Shown here: in pieces, positions 45,043 through 54,155 of the stretch
How the letters are laid out: every line of letters starts with the position of its first letter
Position numbering within the stretch: the first letter of the stretch is position 1
From: Pseudomonas sp. NFIX28
GTDB taxonomy: Bacteria > Pseudomonadota > Gammaproteobacteria > Pseudomonadales > Pseudomonadaceae
Reading direction: 5' to 3'
Assembly (NCBI RefSeq): GCF_900107395.1
Contig: NZ_FNPW01000017.1
Span: forward strand, 1 to 64,000
DNA: 64,000 nucleotides
Position numbers and translations under genes: made by a program
Notes under the pieces: model-generated
Told to the model about the DNA's origin: nothing
The model's database searches: none
The model's input: only the letters and a program-made list of their open reading frames with translations

Positions 45043-45987
45043 ATGAACGCCAACCCAGTCGATGCCTCGGGCATCCGCGTCAGCCTCGCCGAGCTGATCG
45101 AGATGCGCCACCGCGTGCGCGAAGTGCAGCTGTTTTCCACGCCAAGCCAGCGCAGCCCGCTGGTAGGCCTGCACCACTCCAAGCTGCGCGGGCGTGGTGT
45201 CGACTTCGACCAGGTGCGGGTCTACCAGGCCGGCGACGACGTGCGCAGCATCGACTGGCGCGTCACCGCGCGCACCCAGGAACCCCACACCAAGCTGTTC
45301 CACGAAGAACGCGAACGGCCGATCTTCATCATGGTCGAGCAGAGCCGGCGGCTGTTCTTCGGTTCCGGGCTGATGTTCAAGTCGGTGCTCGCCGCCCAGG
45401 CCGCGAGCCTGATCGGCTGGGCCGCCCTGGGCCACAACGACCGGGTCGGCGGCCTGGTGTTCGGCGACGACGAGCACTACGAGATCAAGCCGCGGCGCAG
45501 CAAACAGAGCCTGCTGCAACTGCTCAACCGCCTGGTGCGGGTCAACCAGTCGCTGCACAGCGAAACCGAACCCGAGCGCGACGCCCTCGGCACCGCCCTG
45601 CGCCGAGGCCGCGAGGTGTTGCGCCCGGGCAGCCTGGTGATCGTGATCTGCGACGAGCGCGCCCTGAGCGACGCCGCCGAGCAGCAACTGAGCCTGCTGT
45701 CGCGGCATTGCGATCTGCTGCTGATGCCGCTGTCCGACCCGCTCGACCACGCCCTGCCCGCCGCCGGCCTGCTGCGTTTCGCCGAACGCGGCGCGCAGCT
45801 GGAACTGGACACCCTCAACTACGAACTGCGCCAGGCCTACCGGGCGCAGAGCGAAGCGCGCATTGCCCGCTGGGAATTGCTCGCACAGAAACTGCGGGTG
45901 CTGCTGATGCCCCTGAGCACCCAGAGCGAAATGGTCGAGCAACTGCGCGAATACCTGAACCCGCAACGCCCGGGGAAAACCCGATGA
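45043..45987 (+). CDS. DUF58-domain protein of the MoxR-Bat operon
   Basis: A 314-aa cytoplasmic protein. The DUF58 hallmark is GRGVDFDQVRVYQAGDDVRS followed by IDWRVTARTQEPHTKLF near residues 50-87. A degenerate VWA-like fold follows, in which MVEQSRR replaces the MIDAS DxSxS. Always found beside moxR in this operon type. It overlaps the next gene by 4 nt. Molecular role not established. Confidence 0.88.
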   Translation: MNANPVDASGIRVSLAELIEMRHRVREVQLFSTPSQRSPLVGLHHSKLRGRGVDFDQVRVYQAGDDVRSIDWRVTARTQEPHTKLFHEERERPIFIMVEQSRRLFFGSGLMFKSVLAAQAASLIGWAALGHNDRVGGLVFGDDEHYEIKPRRSKQSLLQLLNRLVRVNQSLHSETEPERDALGTALRRGREVLRPGSLVIVICDERALSDAAEQQLSLLSRHCDLLLMPLSDPLDHALPAAGLLRFAERGAQLELDTLNYELRQAYRAQSEARIARWELLAQKLRVLLMPLSTQSEMVEQLREYLNPQRPGKTR

Positions 45988-46478
45988 GCAGCCTCGACCA
46001 ACTGCAACCCTTGATCGCCCCGCCCACCATCGGCCTGTGGCCCCCGGCGCCGGGCTGGTGGCTGTTGCTGGCGTTGCTGCCGCTGCTCGGCTTCGGCCTG
46101 TGGCGGCTCAAGCGCTTCTGGCCGCGCCAGCAGACCCTGCCCCGCGCCGAACAACCGCTGGACCCGGTGCGCCTGGCCGCCCTCGCCGAACTGGCGCTGC
46201 TGCCCAAACCCTACGACGGCGCGCCCGCCGGCGCCTGGCTGCAGCAGCTCAACGGCTTGCTCAAGCGCCTGTGCCGCAACCATTACCCCTACAGCCAGAG
46301 CCACACCCTCAACGGCCGCAAGTGGCTGGCGTTCCTCGACAACCGCTGCCCGGCGGCCGGCCTCACGCGCTGGATGGTCCTGGTGGAAGGCGCCTACAAG
46401 CCCGAATGCAAACTGGATGACAAGGCCATCGCCGGCCTGACCCAGGCGGTCGAAATCTGGATTCGCAAGCATGTTTGA
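45984..46478 (+). CDS. DUF4381-type membrane protein of the Bat operon
   Basis: A 164-aa protein with one membrane segment near residues 24-42 (GWWLLLALLPLLGFGLW), then a cytoplasmic helical domain with YSQSHTLNGRKWLAFLD. Matches the small DUF4381 protein that sits between the DUF58 and BatA genes in proteobacteria. Overlaps its neighbours by 4 and 8 nt. Confidence 0.85.
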   Translation: MSSLDQLQPLIAPPTIGLWPPAPGWWLLLALLPLLGFGLWRLKRFWPRQQTLPRAEQPLDPVRLAALAELALLPKPYDGAPAGAWLQQLNGLLKRLCRNHYPYSQSHTLNGRKWLAFLDNRCPAAGLTRWMVLVEGAYKPECKLDDKAIAGLTQAVEIWIRKHV

Positions 46479-47547
46479 ATTCGCCTGGCCGTGGATCTTC
46501 GCCCTGCTGCCGCTGCCCTGGCTGCTGCGGGTGCTGCTGCCAGTGGCCGACAGCGGCGAGCCGGCGCTCAAGGTCAGCTTCCTCAGCGACCTGGAGGGCC
46601 TGGCCAAGCGCCGCGCCCGCGCCAACCTGCCGGCCTGGCGCCAACAGGCCCCGTTCATTCTGCTGTGGCTGTTGTTGCTGGTCGCCGCCGCCCGCCCGCA
46701 ATGGCTCGGCGAACCGCTGCCGGTGGCCGCCAGCGGCCGCGACTTGCTGGTGGCGGTGGATGTGTCCGGCTCCATGGACTTCCCCGACATGCAATGGCAG
46801 GACGAAGACGTCAGCCGCCTGAACCTGGTCCAGCACCTGCTCGGCGACTTCCTGGAAAGCCGCGAAGGCGACCGCGTCGGCCTGATCCTGTTCGGCAGCA
46901 AGGCCTACCTGCAAGCGCCGTTGACCTTCGACCGGCATACCGTGCGCGTCTGGCTGGACGAAGCAAAGATCGGCATCGCCGGCAAGAACACCGCCATCGG
47001 CGACGCCATCGGCCTGGCGCTCAAGCGCCTGCGCCAGCGTCCGGCGCAGAGCCGGGTGCTGATCCTGGTCACCGACGGCGCCAACAACGGCGGTGAAATC
47101 GATCCGCTGACCGCCGCCCGCCTGGCCGCCGAAGAAGGCGTGAAGATCTACCCGATCGGCATCGGCGCCGACCCGGAGCAAAGCGGCACCCTAGGTTTTC
47201 TCGGCCTCAACCCGAGCCTGGACCTCGACGAACCGGCCCTCAAGGCCATCGCCGAAGCCACTGGCGGGCGCTATTTCCGCGCCCGCGACAGCCAGGAGCT
47301 GCAAGCGATCAAGGACACCCTCGACCAACTGGAGCCGGTGGCCCAGCAACCGACCCAGGCCCGTTCGGCGCAGGCGCTGTACAGCTGGCCGCTGGCCGCG
47401 GCGCTGCTGCTGAGCATGCTGCTGGTGGTGCGCGAGCGCTGGCCGGAGCATCCGCTGCAACGCTTCTTTACCCGCGAGCGCTTTCTGCAACCGCTGCCGG
47501 ACTGGCGCGAGCGGCTTAAACGCCTACGCCTGCGGAGGCGTCGATGA
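46471..47547 (+). CDS. batA: VWA-domain membrane protein BatA
   Basis: A 358-aa inner-membrane protein. Membrane segments lie near residues 5-24 and 60-75, and a C-terminal one near 310-325 (SWPLAAALLLSMLLVV). Between them is a VWA domain with an intact metal site, DVSGSMD (Asp97, Ser99, Ser101), followed by LVTDGANNGGEIDP. It should bind divalent metal and partner proteins and work with MoxR and the next VWA protein. Overlaps its neighbours on both sides. Confidence 0.9.
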   Translation: MFEFAWPWIFALLPLPWLLRVLLPVADSGEPALKVSFLSDLEGLAKRRARANLPAWRQQAPFILLWLLLLVAAARPQWLGEPLPVAASGRDLLVAVDVSGSMDFPDMQWQDEDVSRLNLVQHLLGDFLESREGDRVGLILFGSKAYLQAPLTFDRHTVRVWLDEAKIGIAGKNTAIGDAIGLALKRLRQRPAQSRVLILVTDGANNGGEIDPLTAARLAAEEGVKIYPIGIGADPEQSGTLGFLGLNPSLDLDEPALKAIAEATGGRYFRARDSQELQAIKDTLDQLEPVAQQPTQARSAQALYSWPLAAALLLSMLLVVRERWPEHPLQRFFTRERFLQPLPDWRERLKRLRLRRRR

Positions 47548-49304
47548 GCGCGCCGTTCTGGGCCGAACTCTGGCCCCACTGGTTCCGCCCCTGGTGGCTG
47601 CTGCTGGTGCCGCTGCTCGGCTGGCTGCTGTGGCAGTTGTGGCATCGGCAAAAACGCGCCGGGCGCTGGCAGATGATCCTGCCGCCGGCCTTTCACACCG
47701 CCCTGCTCAGCGGCGGCAACGGCCGCGACAGCAAACTGCCGTGGGTCGCCCTCGGCCTGACCTGGATACTCGCCGTGCTGGCCCTGCTCGGCCCCGGCTG
47801 GCAACGGGTGGAGCAAACCAGCCAGAAACCGGCCGACCCGCTGGTGGTGCTGCTGGAACTGACCCCGGAAATGCTCGCCGGCGACGTACCGCCCAATCGC
47901 CTGGAACAGGCCCGGCGCAAGCTGCTGGACCTGCTGCAGGTACGCAGCGATGCGCAGACGGCGATCGTGGTCTACGCCGGCAGCGCCCACACCTTGGTGC
48001 CGCTGTCGGATGACCTGGCCACCAGCCGTAACCTGCTGGAAGCCCTCAAACCGTCGATCATGCCCCAGCCAGGCCACCGCGCCGACCTGGCCCTGCAAAA
48101 AGCCTTGAAGCTGCTGGACCAGGGCGCGCTGGGCCAGGGCCGCATCCTGCTGATCGGCTCGTCCTTGAGCGAGCAGGAACGCCAGGGCATCCGCCAGGCG
48201 CTTGGTGGCCAGGCGCCGCAGCTATTGATGCTGGGCATCGGCAGCCGCCAGGGCTCGCCGGTGACCCAGGAAGACGGCAGCTTTCTCAAGGACGAACAGG
48301 GCGCGATTCTCATCTCGCGCCTCGACGGCCCGAGCCTGAAGCAGTTCGTCGGCGAGCTGGGTGGCCGCTATCGCCCGGCGCGCCTGGACGACAACGACCT
48401 GCGCGGCCTGGGTCTGCTCAGCGGCCCGCAGAACCTGCGCAGCGACGGCCAGACCCTGCGCCTGGACAGCTGGGCCGACCAGGGTTACTGGCTGCTGCTG
48501 CCACTGTTGCTGCTGGCCGCCTGCGCCGGGCGCCGCGGCTGGCTGTTCTGCCTGCCGCTGCTGCTGTTCGCCGCGCCGCAGCCCAGCTACGCCTTCGAGT
48601 TCAACGACCTGTGGCTGCGCCCCGACCAGCAGGGCCAGCGCCTGTTGGAGCACAAACGCCCCGGCGAGGCGGCGCAGCGTTTCGAGGACCCGCAGTGGCA
48701 AGGCGTGGCGCTGTACGAGGCCGGCAACTACGCCGCTGCCGCTCAGCGCTTTGCCGAAGGCAACGACGCCAGCGCCCACTACAATCGTGGCAATGCCTTG
48801 GCCAGGAGCGGCGAGCTGGAAGCCGCGCTGGATGCCTACGAACAGGCCCTGGAGCTGCAACCGGAGCTTACGGCCGCGCAAAAGAACAAGGCCCTGGTCG
48901 AGCGCCTGCTGCAGGAAACCGAGCCCGCACCAGCGGAAGAACCGGCCACGGACGAAAACCAGGACAACGACGAAACCCGCCAGCCGCCGCAAGCCGGCGC
49001 GGCGACCCAGGCACCGACGACGCCAGGCCAGCAGCCCCCGGAGAACAGCCACCCCGCCACCGCCGACGAGTCGACGGACGACGAAATCGCCACCCCGGGC
49101 AACGATGCGGTTCCCGGCAGCGAACTGGGCGACGAACAGACCACCACGCCGCCGCTGCGCAATGCCCAGGACAATTTCGACGGCGAACATCGCCAGGCAT
49201 TGGAACAATGGCTGCGGCAGATTCCGGACGACCCGGGCGAACTGCTGCGCCGCAAGTTCTGGTACGAACAGCAACAACATCAGGATCAGGGAAAAATTCG
49301 ATGA
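47544..49304 (+). CDS. batB: BatB/BatC-type protein: degenerate VWA plus TPR
   Basis: A 586-aa protein. Two N-terminal membrane segments (about residues 16-32 and 68-84) are followed by a VWA domain in which the metal motif is replaced by LELTPEM (about residue 105), so metal binding is probably lost. Another membrane stretch lies near residues 312-345 (LLLPLLLLAAC; LFCLPLLLFAAP). TPR repeats follow (YEAGNYAAAAQRFAEGN; NALARSGELEAALDAYEQAL) and then an acidic Glu/Asp/Pro/Thr-rich tail. It combines BatB and BatC of other genomes in one chain. Confidence 0.88.
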   Translation: MSAPFWAELWPHWFRPWWLLLVPLLGWLLWQLWHRQKRAGRWQMILPPAFHTALLSGGNGRDSKLPWVALGLTWILAVLALLGPGWQRVEQTSQKPADPLVVLLELTPEMLAGDVPPNRLEQARRKLLDLLQVRSDAQTAIVVYAGSAHTLVPLSDDLATSRNLLEALKPSIMPQPGHRADLALQKALKLLDQGALGQGRILLIGSSLSEQERQGIRQALGGQAPQLLMLGIGSRQGSPVTQEDGSFLKDEQGAILISRLDGPSLKQFVGELGGRYRPARLDDNDLRGLGLLSGPQNLRSDGQTLRLDSWADQGYWLLLPLLLLAACAGRRGWLFCLPLLLFAAPQPSYAFEFNDLWLRPDQQGQRLLEHKRPGEAAQRFEDPQWQGVALYEAGNYAAAAQRFAEGNDASAHYNRGNALARSGELEAALDAYEQALELQPELTAAQKNKALVERLLQETEPAPAEEPATDENQDNDETRQPPQAGAATQAPTTPGQQPPENSHPATADESTDDEIATPGNDAVPGSELGDEQTTTPPLRNAQDNFDGEHRQALEQWLRQIPDDPGELLRRKFWYEQQQHQDQGKIR

Positions 49305-50950
49305 CCCGCTTCACCACTCTCCTGCTCACGCTGGTACTGACGCTCGGCGCTTTCGCCGCCCGGGCCGAGGGGCTGGTCGCCAGTGTCGACCGCAGCCGCG
49401 TGAACTCCGGGGAAACCGTCGAGTTGACCCTGGAGTCCACCGACGTCACGCTGTTCGGCAAGCCCGACCTGACGCCGCTGCAAGCGCAGTTCGAAGTCCA
49501 GGGCACGCGCCAGGTCAACCAGTTGACCAGCCTCAACGGCGACAACCGCGCCATCACCCGCTGGATCATCACCCTGCTGCCCAGGACCACCGGCACCGTG
49601 ATGATCCCGGCCCTGCAACTGGGCCAAGTGCAGAGCCAGCCCATCAGCCTGCATGTGCTGCAAAGCGAAAGCCGCAACGACAGCGCCCCGCTGGAACCGG
49701 TGTTCATCGACGCCAGCCTCGACCAGGACAGCGTCTACGTGCAGGCCCAGGCGGTGCTGACTTTGCACATCTATCACTCGGTGTCGCTGTACGACGACAG
49801 CAGCCTGACGCCGCTGCAGATCGACGATGCGCGGATCGAACAGCTCGGCGAGTCGCGCACCTATGAAAAAGTCATCAACGGCATCCGCCACGGCGTGATC
49901 GAGATCCGCTATGCGATCTTTCCCCAGCACAGCGGCGTACTGAACATTCCGCAGCTGACCTTCAGCGCCACCCTGGCCGACCCCGTGGGCAGCCAGGACC
50001 CGGCGCCCCTGGGCCTGAAGCCGGGCAAGCTGATGCACGTGAATTCGGCGCAGATGCCGCTGACGGTCAAGGCCAAGCCGGTCGAATACCCGGCCGATGC
50101 GCCCTGGCTGCCGGCCCGCAGCCTGAGCCTGGGCGAAAGCTGGAACCCCGAGCCTGACCGCAGCCAGGTCGGCGACTCGCTGACCCGCAGCCTGACTCTC
50201 AAGGCCGAGGGGCTGTCCAGCTCGCAGCTGCCCCCCCTGCCAGTCACCGAGGCCAACGGCCTGCGCAGCTACCCGGACCAACCGCAGCTGAGCAATCAGG
50301 TCAGCGACCGCGGCCTGATCGGCAGCCGCGAAGACAGCCAGGCCCTGGTGCCGAATCGCAGCGGCAGCATCGACCTGCCGGCGGTGGAAGTGGTGTGGTG
50401 GAACACCCATGAGGACCACCTGGAACGCAGCAGCCTGCCGGCGCGCACTCTGCAGGTGGCGAACAATCCGAGCCTGGTGGTGGACACCCCGCCCGGCGCC
50501 ACTCCAGCCGGCGTCGGTGGCGACAGCGCCACGCTGTGGGCCTGGAAACTCAGCACCCTGCTGCTCGCCTGCACCACCCTGCTGGGCTTTGGCCTCTGGT
50601 GGCGGGCGCGCTGGCAACCGGCGATCCTGCGCGCCGCGCAGACCGGCCCGAGCCCGCGCACCCTGCTCGACGACCTCAAGCGCGCCTGCCTGGCCAACGA
50701 CCCGCAGGCCACTCGCCAGGCCCTGGACGCCTGGGCCCGCCAGCAACCGGAAACCCTGGCCGACATGGCCGCCCGCTTCGTGCCCCTGTCCGACGCCCTG
50801 GACGGCCTCAACGGCGCGCTCTACAGCGAAACCGGCCACTACTGGCAAGGCGAAGAACTGTGGCGCGCGATCCGCGCCATCCCGATCGCCGAACACGTGC
50901 AAACGCCACTGGCCGACACCAGCAGCCTGCCGCCGCTCTACCCGAAATAA
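49301..50950 (+). CDS. batD: BatD oxygen-tolerance/envelope protein
   Basis: A 549-aa exported membrane protein. The signal peptide ends FAARA before EGLVASVDRS. Three or more Ig-like beta domains of the BatD family follow (SGETVELTLESTD; VGDSLTRSLTLKAEGL). A membrane segment lies near residues 410-432 (LSTLLLACTTLLGFGLWW), then a short cytoplasmic tail. Last gene of the operon. BatD was named for Bacteroides aerotolerance; the pseudomonad role is unproven. Confidence 0.9.
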   Translation: MTRFTTLLLTLVLTLGAFAARAEGLVASVDRSRVNSGETVELTLESTDVTLFGKPDLTPLQAQFEVQGTRQVNQLTSLNGDNRAITRWIITLLPRTTGTVMIPALQLGQVQSQPISLHVLQSESRNDSAPLEPVFIDASLDQDSVYVQAQAVLTLHIYHSVSLYDDSSLTPLQIDDARIEQLGESRTYEKVINGIRHGVIEIRYAIFPQHSGVLNIPQLTFSATLADPVGSQDPAPLGLKPGKLMHVNSAQMPLTVKAKPVEYPADAPWLPARSLSLGESWNPEPDRSQVGDSLTRSLTLKAEGLSSSQLPPLPVTEANGLRSYPDQPQLSNQVSDRGLIGSREDSQALVPNRSGSIDLPAVEVVWWNTHEDHLERSSLPARTLQVANNPSLVVDTPPGATPAGVGGDSATLWAWKLSTLLLACTTLLGFGLWWRARWQPAILRAAQTGPSPRTLLDDLKRACLANDPQATRQALDAWARQQPETLADMAARFVPLSDALDGLNGALYSETGHYWQGEELWRAIRAIPIAEHVQTPLADTSSLPPLYPK

Positions 50951-50954
50951 CCGA

Positions 50955-50985
50955 GGAAACCGTGCAGCCTCGCGCTGCGGTTTCC
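50955..50985 (+). terminator. hairpin after batD
   Basis: GGAAACCG...CGGTTTCC with an inner GCAG...CTGC, starting 4 nt after the batD stop. No T-run follows, so termination strength is uncertain. Confidence 0.45.
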
Positions 50986-51001
50986 GCCAACAAAATCAGA
51001 A

Positions 51002-51451
51002 TTGTCCTATTCCTCAGCGCGAACCGAGAGTGAGCTAATCGCCGCTCTCCCCCGTCGAGGCAGGCCGCAAATTTTGATCATCTCCTCCAGTGCCCGCTTT
51101 CTGCTCGTCACCCATTTGCACAGCAGCTCCCTCCAACCCACCGCCCACCTGCGTGAGCGACTGAACTCGATTCTTGACCAAGAGCTGAATGCGACTTGCC
51201 AGTTGTTGTTCTGCAACGCCGAGCAGACTGAGTTGGGCTGGCTGATCCAGTCGAGCCAGCCCTACCGAGAGCTCGATGCCACCCTGTCCCAACTGGCCCT
51301 ACCCGACTCCCTGGCGCTGCGCGCTACCGGAGCGAGCCTGGAGCGCTTCGAGTTGTTCGAACAGTACGAAAAACCCAAGCTGGGTGCTGCCTGGCAGGGG
51401 TGCAGGAACCTGGTTGAAAAGATCTTCCTGCGACTGTTGGCGCGGGTGTGA
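51002..51451 (+). CDS. hypothetical protein, doubtful
   Basis: A 149-codon frame that contains no ATG; a TTG at 51002 or an internal TTG at 51074 would have to start it. The C-terminal two thirds look coding (ELDATLSQLALPDSLALRAT; LERFELFEQYEKPKLGAAWQ). Base composition is lower in GC than in the bat genes. No family recognised. It could be a gene remnant that has lost its start. The 50951-51551 gap holds nothing else. Confidence 0.3.
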   Translation: MSYSSARTESELIAALPRRGRPQILIISSSARFLLVTHLHSSSLQPTAHLRERLNSILDQELNATCQLLFCNAEQTELGWLIQSSQPYRELDATLSQLALPDSLALRATGASLERFELFEQYEKPKLGAAWQGCRNLVEKIFLRLLARV

Positions 51452-51551
51452 GTAGCACTGACGGTGCGCTTTCGGCCAAAAAGCGGACGCTGTCAGTTAC
51501 CTCCAAAGTGGATTTCACCCTTGAGCCTTTGCGGTTGAAATGGGCATCGAA

Positions 51552-52784
51552 TCACATCGAACGTCGTTCTATCCACCGTCGGTATTGGCGGGTGCGACAG
51601 GCCGTGGCGAGCTGTTGCAAGAGCAGCGCGCGTAACGGTGACACCCCTGGATAGGGCTTTTTGTCCTGGCTGAGTTTGCGCAGCTGAAACTTGACGACTG
51701 CCATGTTGGCCAAGGACGCGATGGTCTTGTTTTTCCAGGTGATTGGCGGCAGTTGCGGAGCGTTGTCTTTACCCACAAGCCAATCCCGAGGCAGGTAAGG
51801 ATCGATGGCCAAAGCCGTTCCGATGCCGACCATGTCTACGCCACTCTGCACGACCATTTCGGCAATGGGACGCCGGCGCACTCCGCCGGTAACCATCACC
51901 GGCATCCTGGCGACGGTCTGGATGTCACGGGCAAACTCGACGAAATAGGCCTCACGCGCCAGAGTGCGACCATCGCGCGCCTCGCCTTGCATGGCCGGCA
52001 CTTCGTAGCTGCCACCGGATAGCTCGACCAGGTCCACCTCCAGATCATTGAGCCGTTCAACCACTTGCCTGGCGTCATCGGCGGTGAACCCTCCGCGTTG
52101 GAAATCGGCCGAGTTGAGTTTGACCGCCACCGCAAAGCCTGGGGAAACCACGGCCCGTACCGCCGTGACAATCTCAAGCAGCAGGCGTGCCCGGTTTTCC
52201 AGGGAGCCGCCCCACTCGTCCGTTCTCTTGTTGCTCAACGGCGACAGGAACTGGCTCAACAGATAGCCATGGGCCGCGTGGATTTCCACGCCGGTGAAAC
52301 CGGCTTCTTCACCGAGGCGCGCCGTGCGCGCGAAGCGTTGGATGACCTCTTCGATCATGCTGGGAGTCATCGCATGGGGCGTGGCGAAATGCTTGGACAT
52401 TTTGCCCAGCTGCAGCGGTATGGCTGACGGAGCCCAGGTTTTCTGCCCAAGACTGGCCTGCATCTGACGGCCGGGATGATTGATCTGCAGCCAGAACTGC
52501 GCACCGCCGGACCGACCGACCCGCGCCCAGCGCCGAAACTTGTCCAGTTGCTGGTCATCCTGCAGCACCACGCCGCCCGGCCCGGTCATGGCACGGCCAT
52601 CGACCATCACGTTGCCTGTGATGATCAGCCCGGCGCCACCATCGGCCCAGGCCTGATACAAGCGCATCAGTTCTTCGGAAGGCGCCTGGTCGGCGTCCGC
52701 CATGTTCTCTTCCATGGCGGCTTTGGCGATACGGTTCTTGATGGTCGAACCATTGGGGAGCATCAGGGTGTCGAACACATTCAT
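51552..52784 (-). CDS. NADH:flavin oxidoreductase, old-yellow-enzyme family
   Basis: A 410-aa FMN TIM-barrel protein. The active-site and FMN signatures HAAHGYLLSQFLSPLSNKRT then DEWGG lie around residues 170-195. The start (IKNRIAKAAMEENMA) and the C-terminal GVDMVGIGTALAIDPYL are typical. Family members reduce activated alkenes such as enones and nitroesters. There is no 4Fe-4S or second flavin domain, so it is not a full dienoyl-CoA reductase. Expressed from a MerR-type promoter at 52812-52842, with GAGG before the ATG. Confidence 0.9.
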   Translation of the reverse strand: MNVFDTLMLPNGSTIKNRIAKAAMEENMADADQAPSEELMRLYQAWADGGAGLIITGNVMVDGRAMTGPGGVVLQDDQQLDKFRRWARVGRSGGAQFWLQINHPGRQMQASLGQKTWAPSAIPLQLGKMSKHFATPHAMTPSMIEEVIQRFARTARLGEEAGFTGVEIHAAHGYLLSQFLSPLSNKRTDEWGGSLENRARLLLEIVTAVRAVVSPGFAVAVKLNSADFQRGGFTADDARQVVERLNDLEVDLVELSGGSYEVPAMQGEARDGRTLAREAYFVEFARDIQTVARMPVMVTGGVRRRPIAEMVVQSGVDMVGIGTALAIDPYLPRDWLVGKDNAPQLPPITWKNKTIASLANMAVVKFQLRKLSQDKKPYPGVSPLRALLLQQLATACRTRQYRRWIERRSM

Positions 52785-52811
52785 GGGCAGTCCCTCATTT
52801 GACGTGGGACC

Positions 52812-52842
52812 AGCCTAAGTTTGAAGTGAACTTGAAGGTCAA
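52812..52842 (-). promoter_or_regulatory. MerR-type promoter of the old-yellow-enzyme gene
   Basis: -35 TTGACC (52837-52842), a spacer of exactly 19 bp, and -10 TAGGCT (52812-52817). The spacer TTCAAGTTCACTTCAAACT resembles those of four other sites in this cluster. The start codon lies 28 bp downstream. Confidence 0.75.
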
Positions 52843-52885
52843 TAGCTTTTTTTCAACTGCATCCGACAGTTTCATCGAACACCGC

Positions 52886-53965
52886 CTATTCGATGTTCAA
52901 GGCGCCTGATCCCGGCAAGCGCGTCACCAGATCGGCGCCCAGCAACCTCGCGGGCGTGTAGGCACCGCCTGCCGGGCGCGCCTGTAACAGGTAGTCGACC
53001 ACGGTCAGCGCACCGTAGATCGTCAGGCTGTAGACATTCGCGGTGTGCACGCGCGCCACCTTGCAATCGCCGCGAGCGTTACGGGCTTCGCCCCAGACAT
53101 AGGTGCCCTGGTCGGCACGCTTTTCGTCATCCGGGCCGATCACGGTCTTGCCGATGTGGGCCTTGAGCCGCTTCTGCACGAACGACAAACCCAGCAGCGG
53201 GCGAATCAGGTTGGCGAACCTGGCGCCGCGAACCATACCGGCGGAGCCCGGCACGAACACCTCGATATTGGCAATGCCGGTGGTGTGATAGGCCGTGGAA
53301 ACATCGCCCCAGGGAATGGTCATGGCAAGCTTCTCGCCAGCGCCAAAATCGATACGACGCACCCGGTAGGCCAGGGGTACGGAGACGATTTTGCCCTCGC
53401 GGCGTATCTTGCCGCCCTGGGCCATGCCTTCGATTGAAGTCTTGGCCGTGCCCGGCGACAAGCTGGAGCGCGAATCGAACCCCAAGGCCAGGTGCGTTGC
53501 ATCCGGCAGCGCGGCCTTGAGTGCAGCGGCGACGCAGTCGGTGGGGATCACGTCGAAGCCGACCCCGGGGCAAATCACCACGTCCGCCGCTTGCGCACGC
53601 TCATGCAGGGACTGGGCGTGTTCGAACACGGCAATCTCGCCGGTGATGTCCAGGTAATGCGAATTGGCCCGCAAGCAAGCGTCCATCATCGGTGCGGCGG
53701 TCGCCGAAAACGGCCCCGCGCAATGCAAGACCAAGCCATGGCCCTTGATCTGGGCCAGCAGTCGCACCTCGTCATCCAGCCCGAAAATACGTGCCTCAAG
53801 CCCCAGCTCCCGGGCCAAGGGTTCGATCCTGTCGCGGCTGCGCCCCGCCAGCACCGGCCTGAGCCCACGCTTGACGGCTTCGCGAGCGATCAGCTCGCCG
53901 GTATAACCGTAGGCGCCATAGATCATCCATTTCATCTGCGTCACGGGGTGGTCTTGCTGGCTCAT
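52886..53965 (-). CDS. saccharopine-dehydrogenase-like NAD(P)-binding protein
   Basis: A 359-aa protein of the saccharopine dehydrogenase NADP-binding family, also called trans-acting enoyl reductase-like. The N-terminal Rossmann fold has MIYGAYGYTGELIAREAVKR near residues 13-32, then LAGRSRDRI. A conserved CAGPFSATAAPMMDACL and a VICPGVGFDVIPTDC segment follow. True lysine metabolism is unlikely given the context; reduction of an unsaturated metabolite is more plausible. The ATG at 53965 is chosen over upstream codons. It has its own MerR-type promoter at 54018-54048. Confidence 0.85.
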   Translation of the reverse strand: MSQQDHPVTQMKWMIYGAYGYTGELIAREAVKRGLRPVLAGRSRDRIEPLARELGLEARIFGLDDEVRLLAQIKGHGLVLHCAGPFSATAAPMMDACLRANSHYLDITGEIAVFEHAQSLHERAQAADVVICPGVGFDVIPTDCVAAALKAALPDATHLALGFDSRSSLSPGTAKTSIEGMAQGGKIRREGKIVSVPLAYRVRRIDFGAGEKLAMTIPWGDVSTAYHTTGIANIEVFVPGSAGMVRGARFANLIRPLLGLSFVQKRLKAHIGKTVIGPDDEKRADQGTYVWGEARNARGDCKVARVHTANVYSLTIYGALTVVDYLLQARPAGGAYTPARLLGADLVTRLPGSGALNIE

Positions 53966-54017
53966 GCTGTGGCTCCTGACTGGATGGTTAAGTGCGTTCT
54001 TGCCCAATCGGCGCCAG

Positions 54018-54048
54018 ACGCTAACGTTGAAGTCAGGTTTAGAGTCAA
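54018..54048 (-). promoter_or_regulatory. MerR-type promoter of the saccharopine-dehydrogenase-like gene
   Basis: -35 TTGACT (54043-54048), 19-bp spacer CTAAACCTGACTTCAACGT, -10 TAGCGT (54018-54023). Divergent from the site at 54095. Confidence 0.65.
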
Positions 54049-54094
54049 GCAGAACCGCGCCAGCGCCCACGGAAACTTTTTGGAAATATGGGGA

Positions 54095-54125
54095 TTGACC
54101 TTAAAGCATGGTTCAAGGTGAGCAT
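54095..54125 (+). promoter_or_regulatory. MerR-type promoter of the DJ-1/PfpI gene
   Basis: -35 TTGACC (54095-54100), 19-bp spacer TTAAAGCATGGTTCAAGGT, -10 GAGCAT (54120-54125, imperfect). ACCTTAA...TTCAAGGT forms a dyad across the spacer. Confidence 0.65.
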
Positions 54126-54155
54126 GACTGGCACTGCATGACTGTCGGAGCCCGG

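Noticed and set aside
54108..54155. ATG at 54108 as start of the DJ-1/PfpI gene.
   Set aside because: It lies between the -35 and -10 of the promoter, hence upstream of the transcript start, and would bury the signal peptide.
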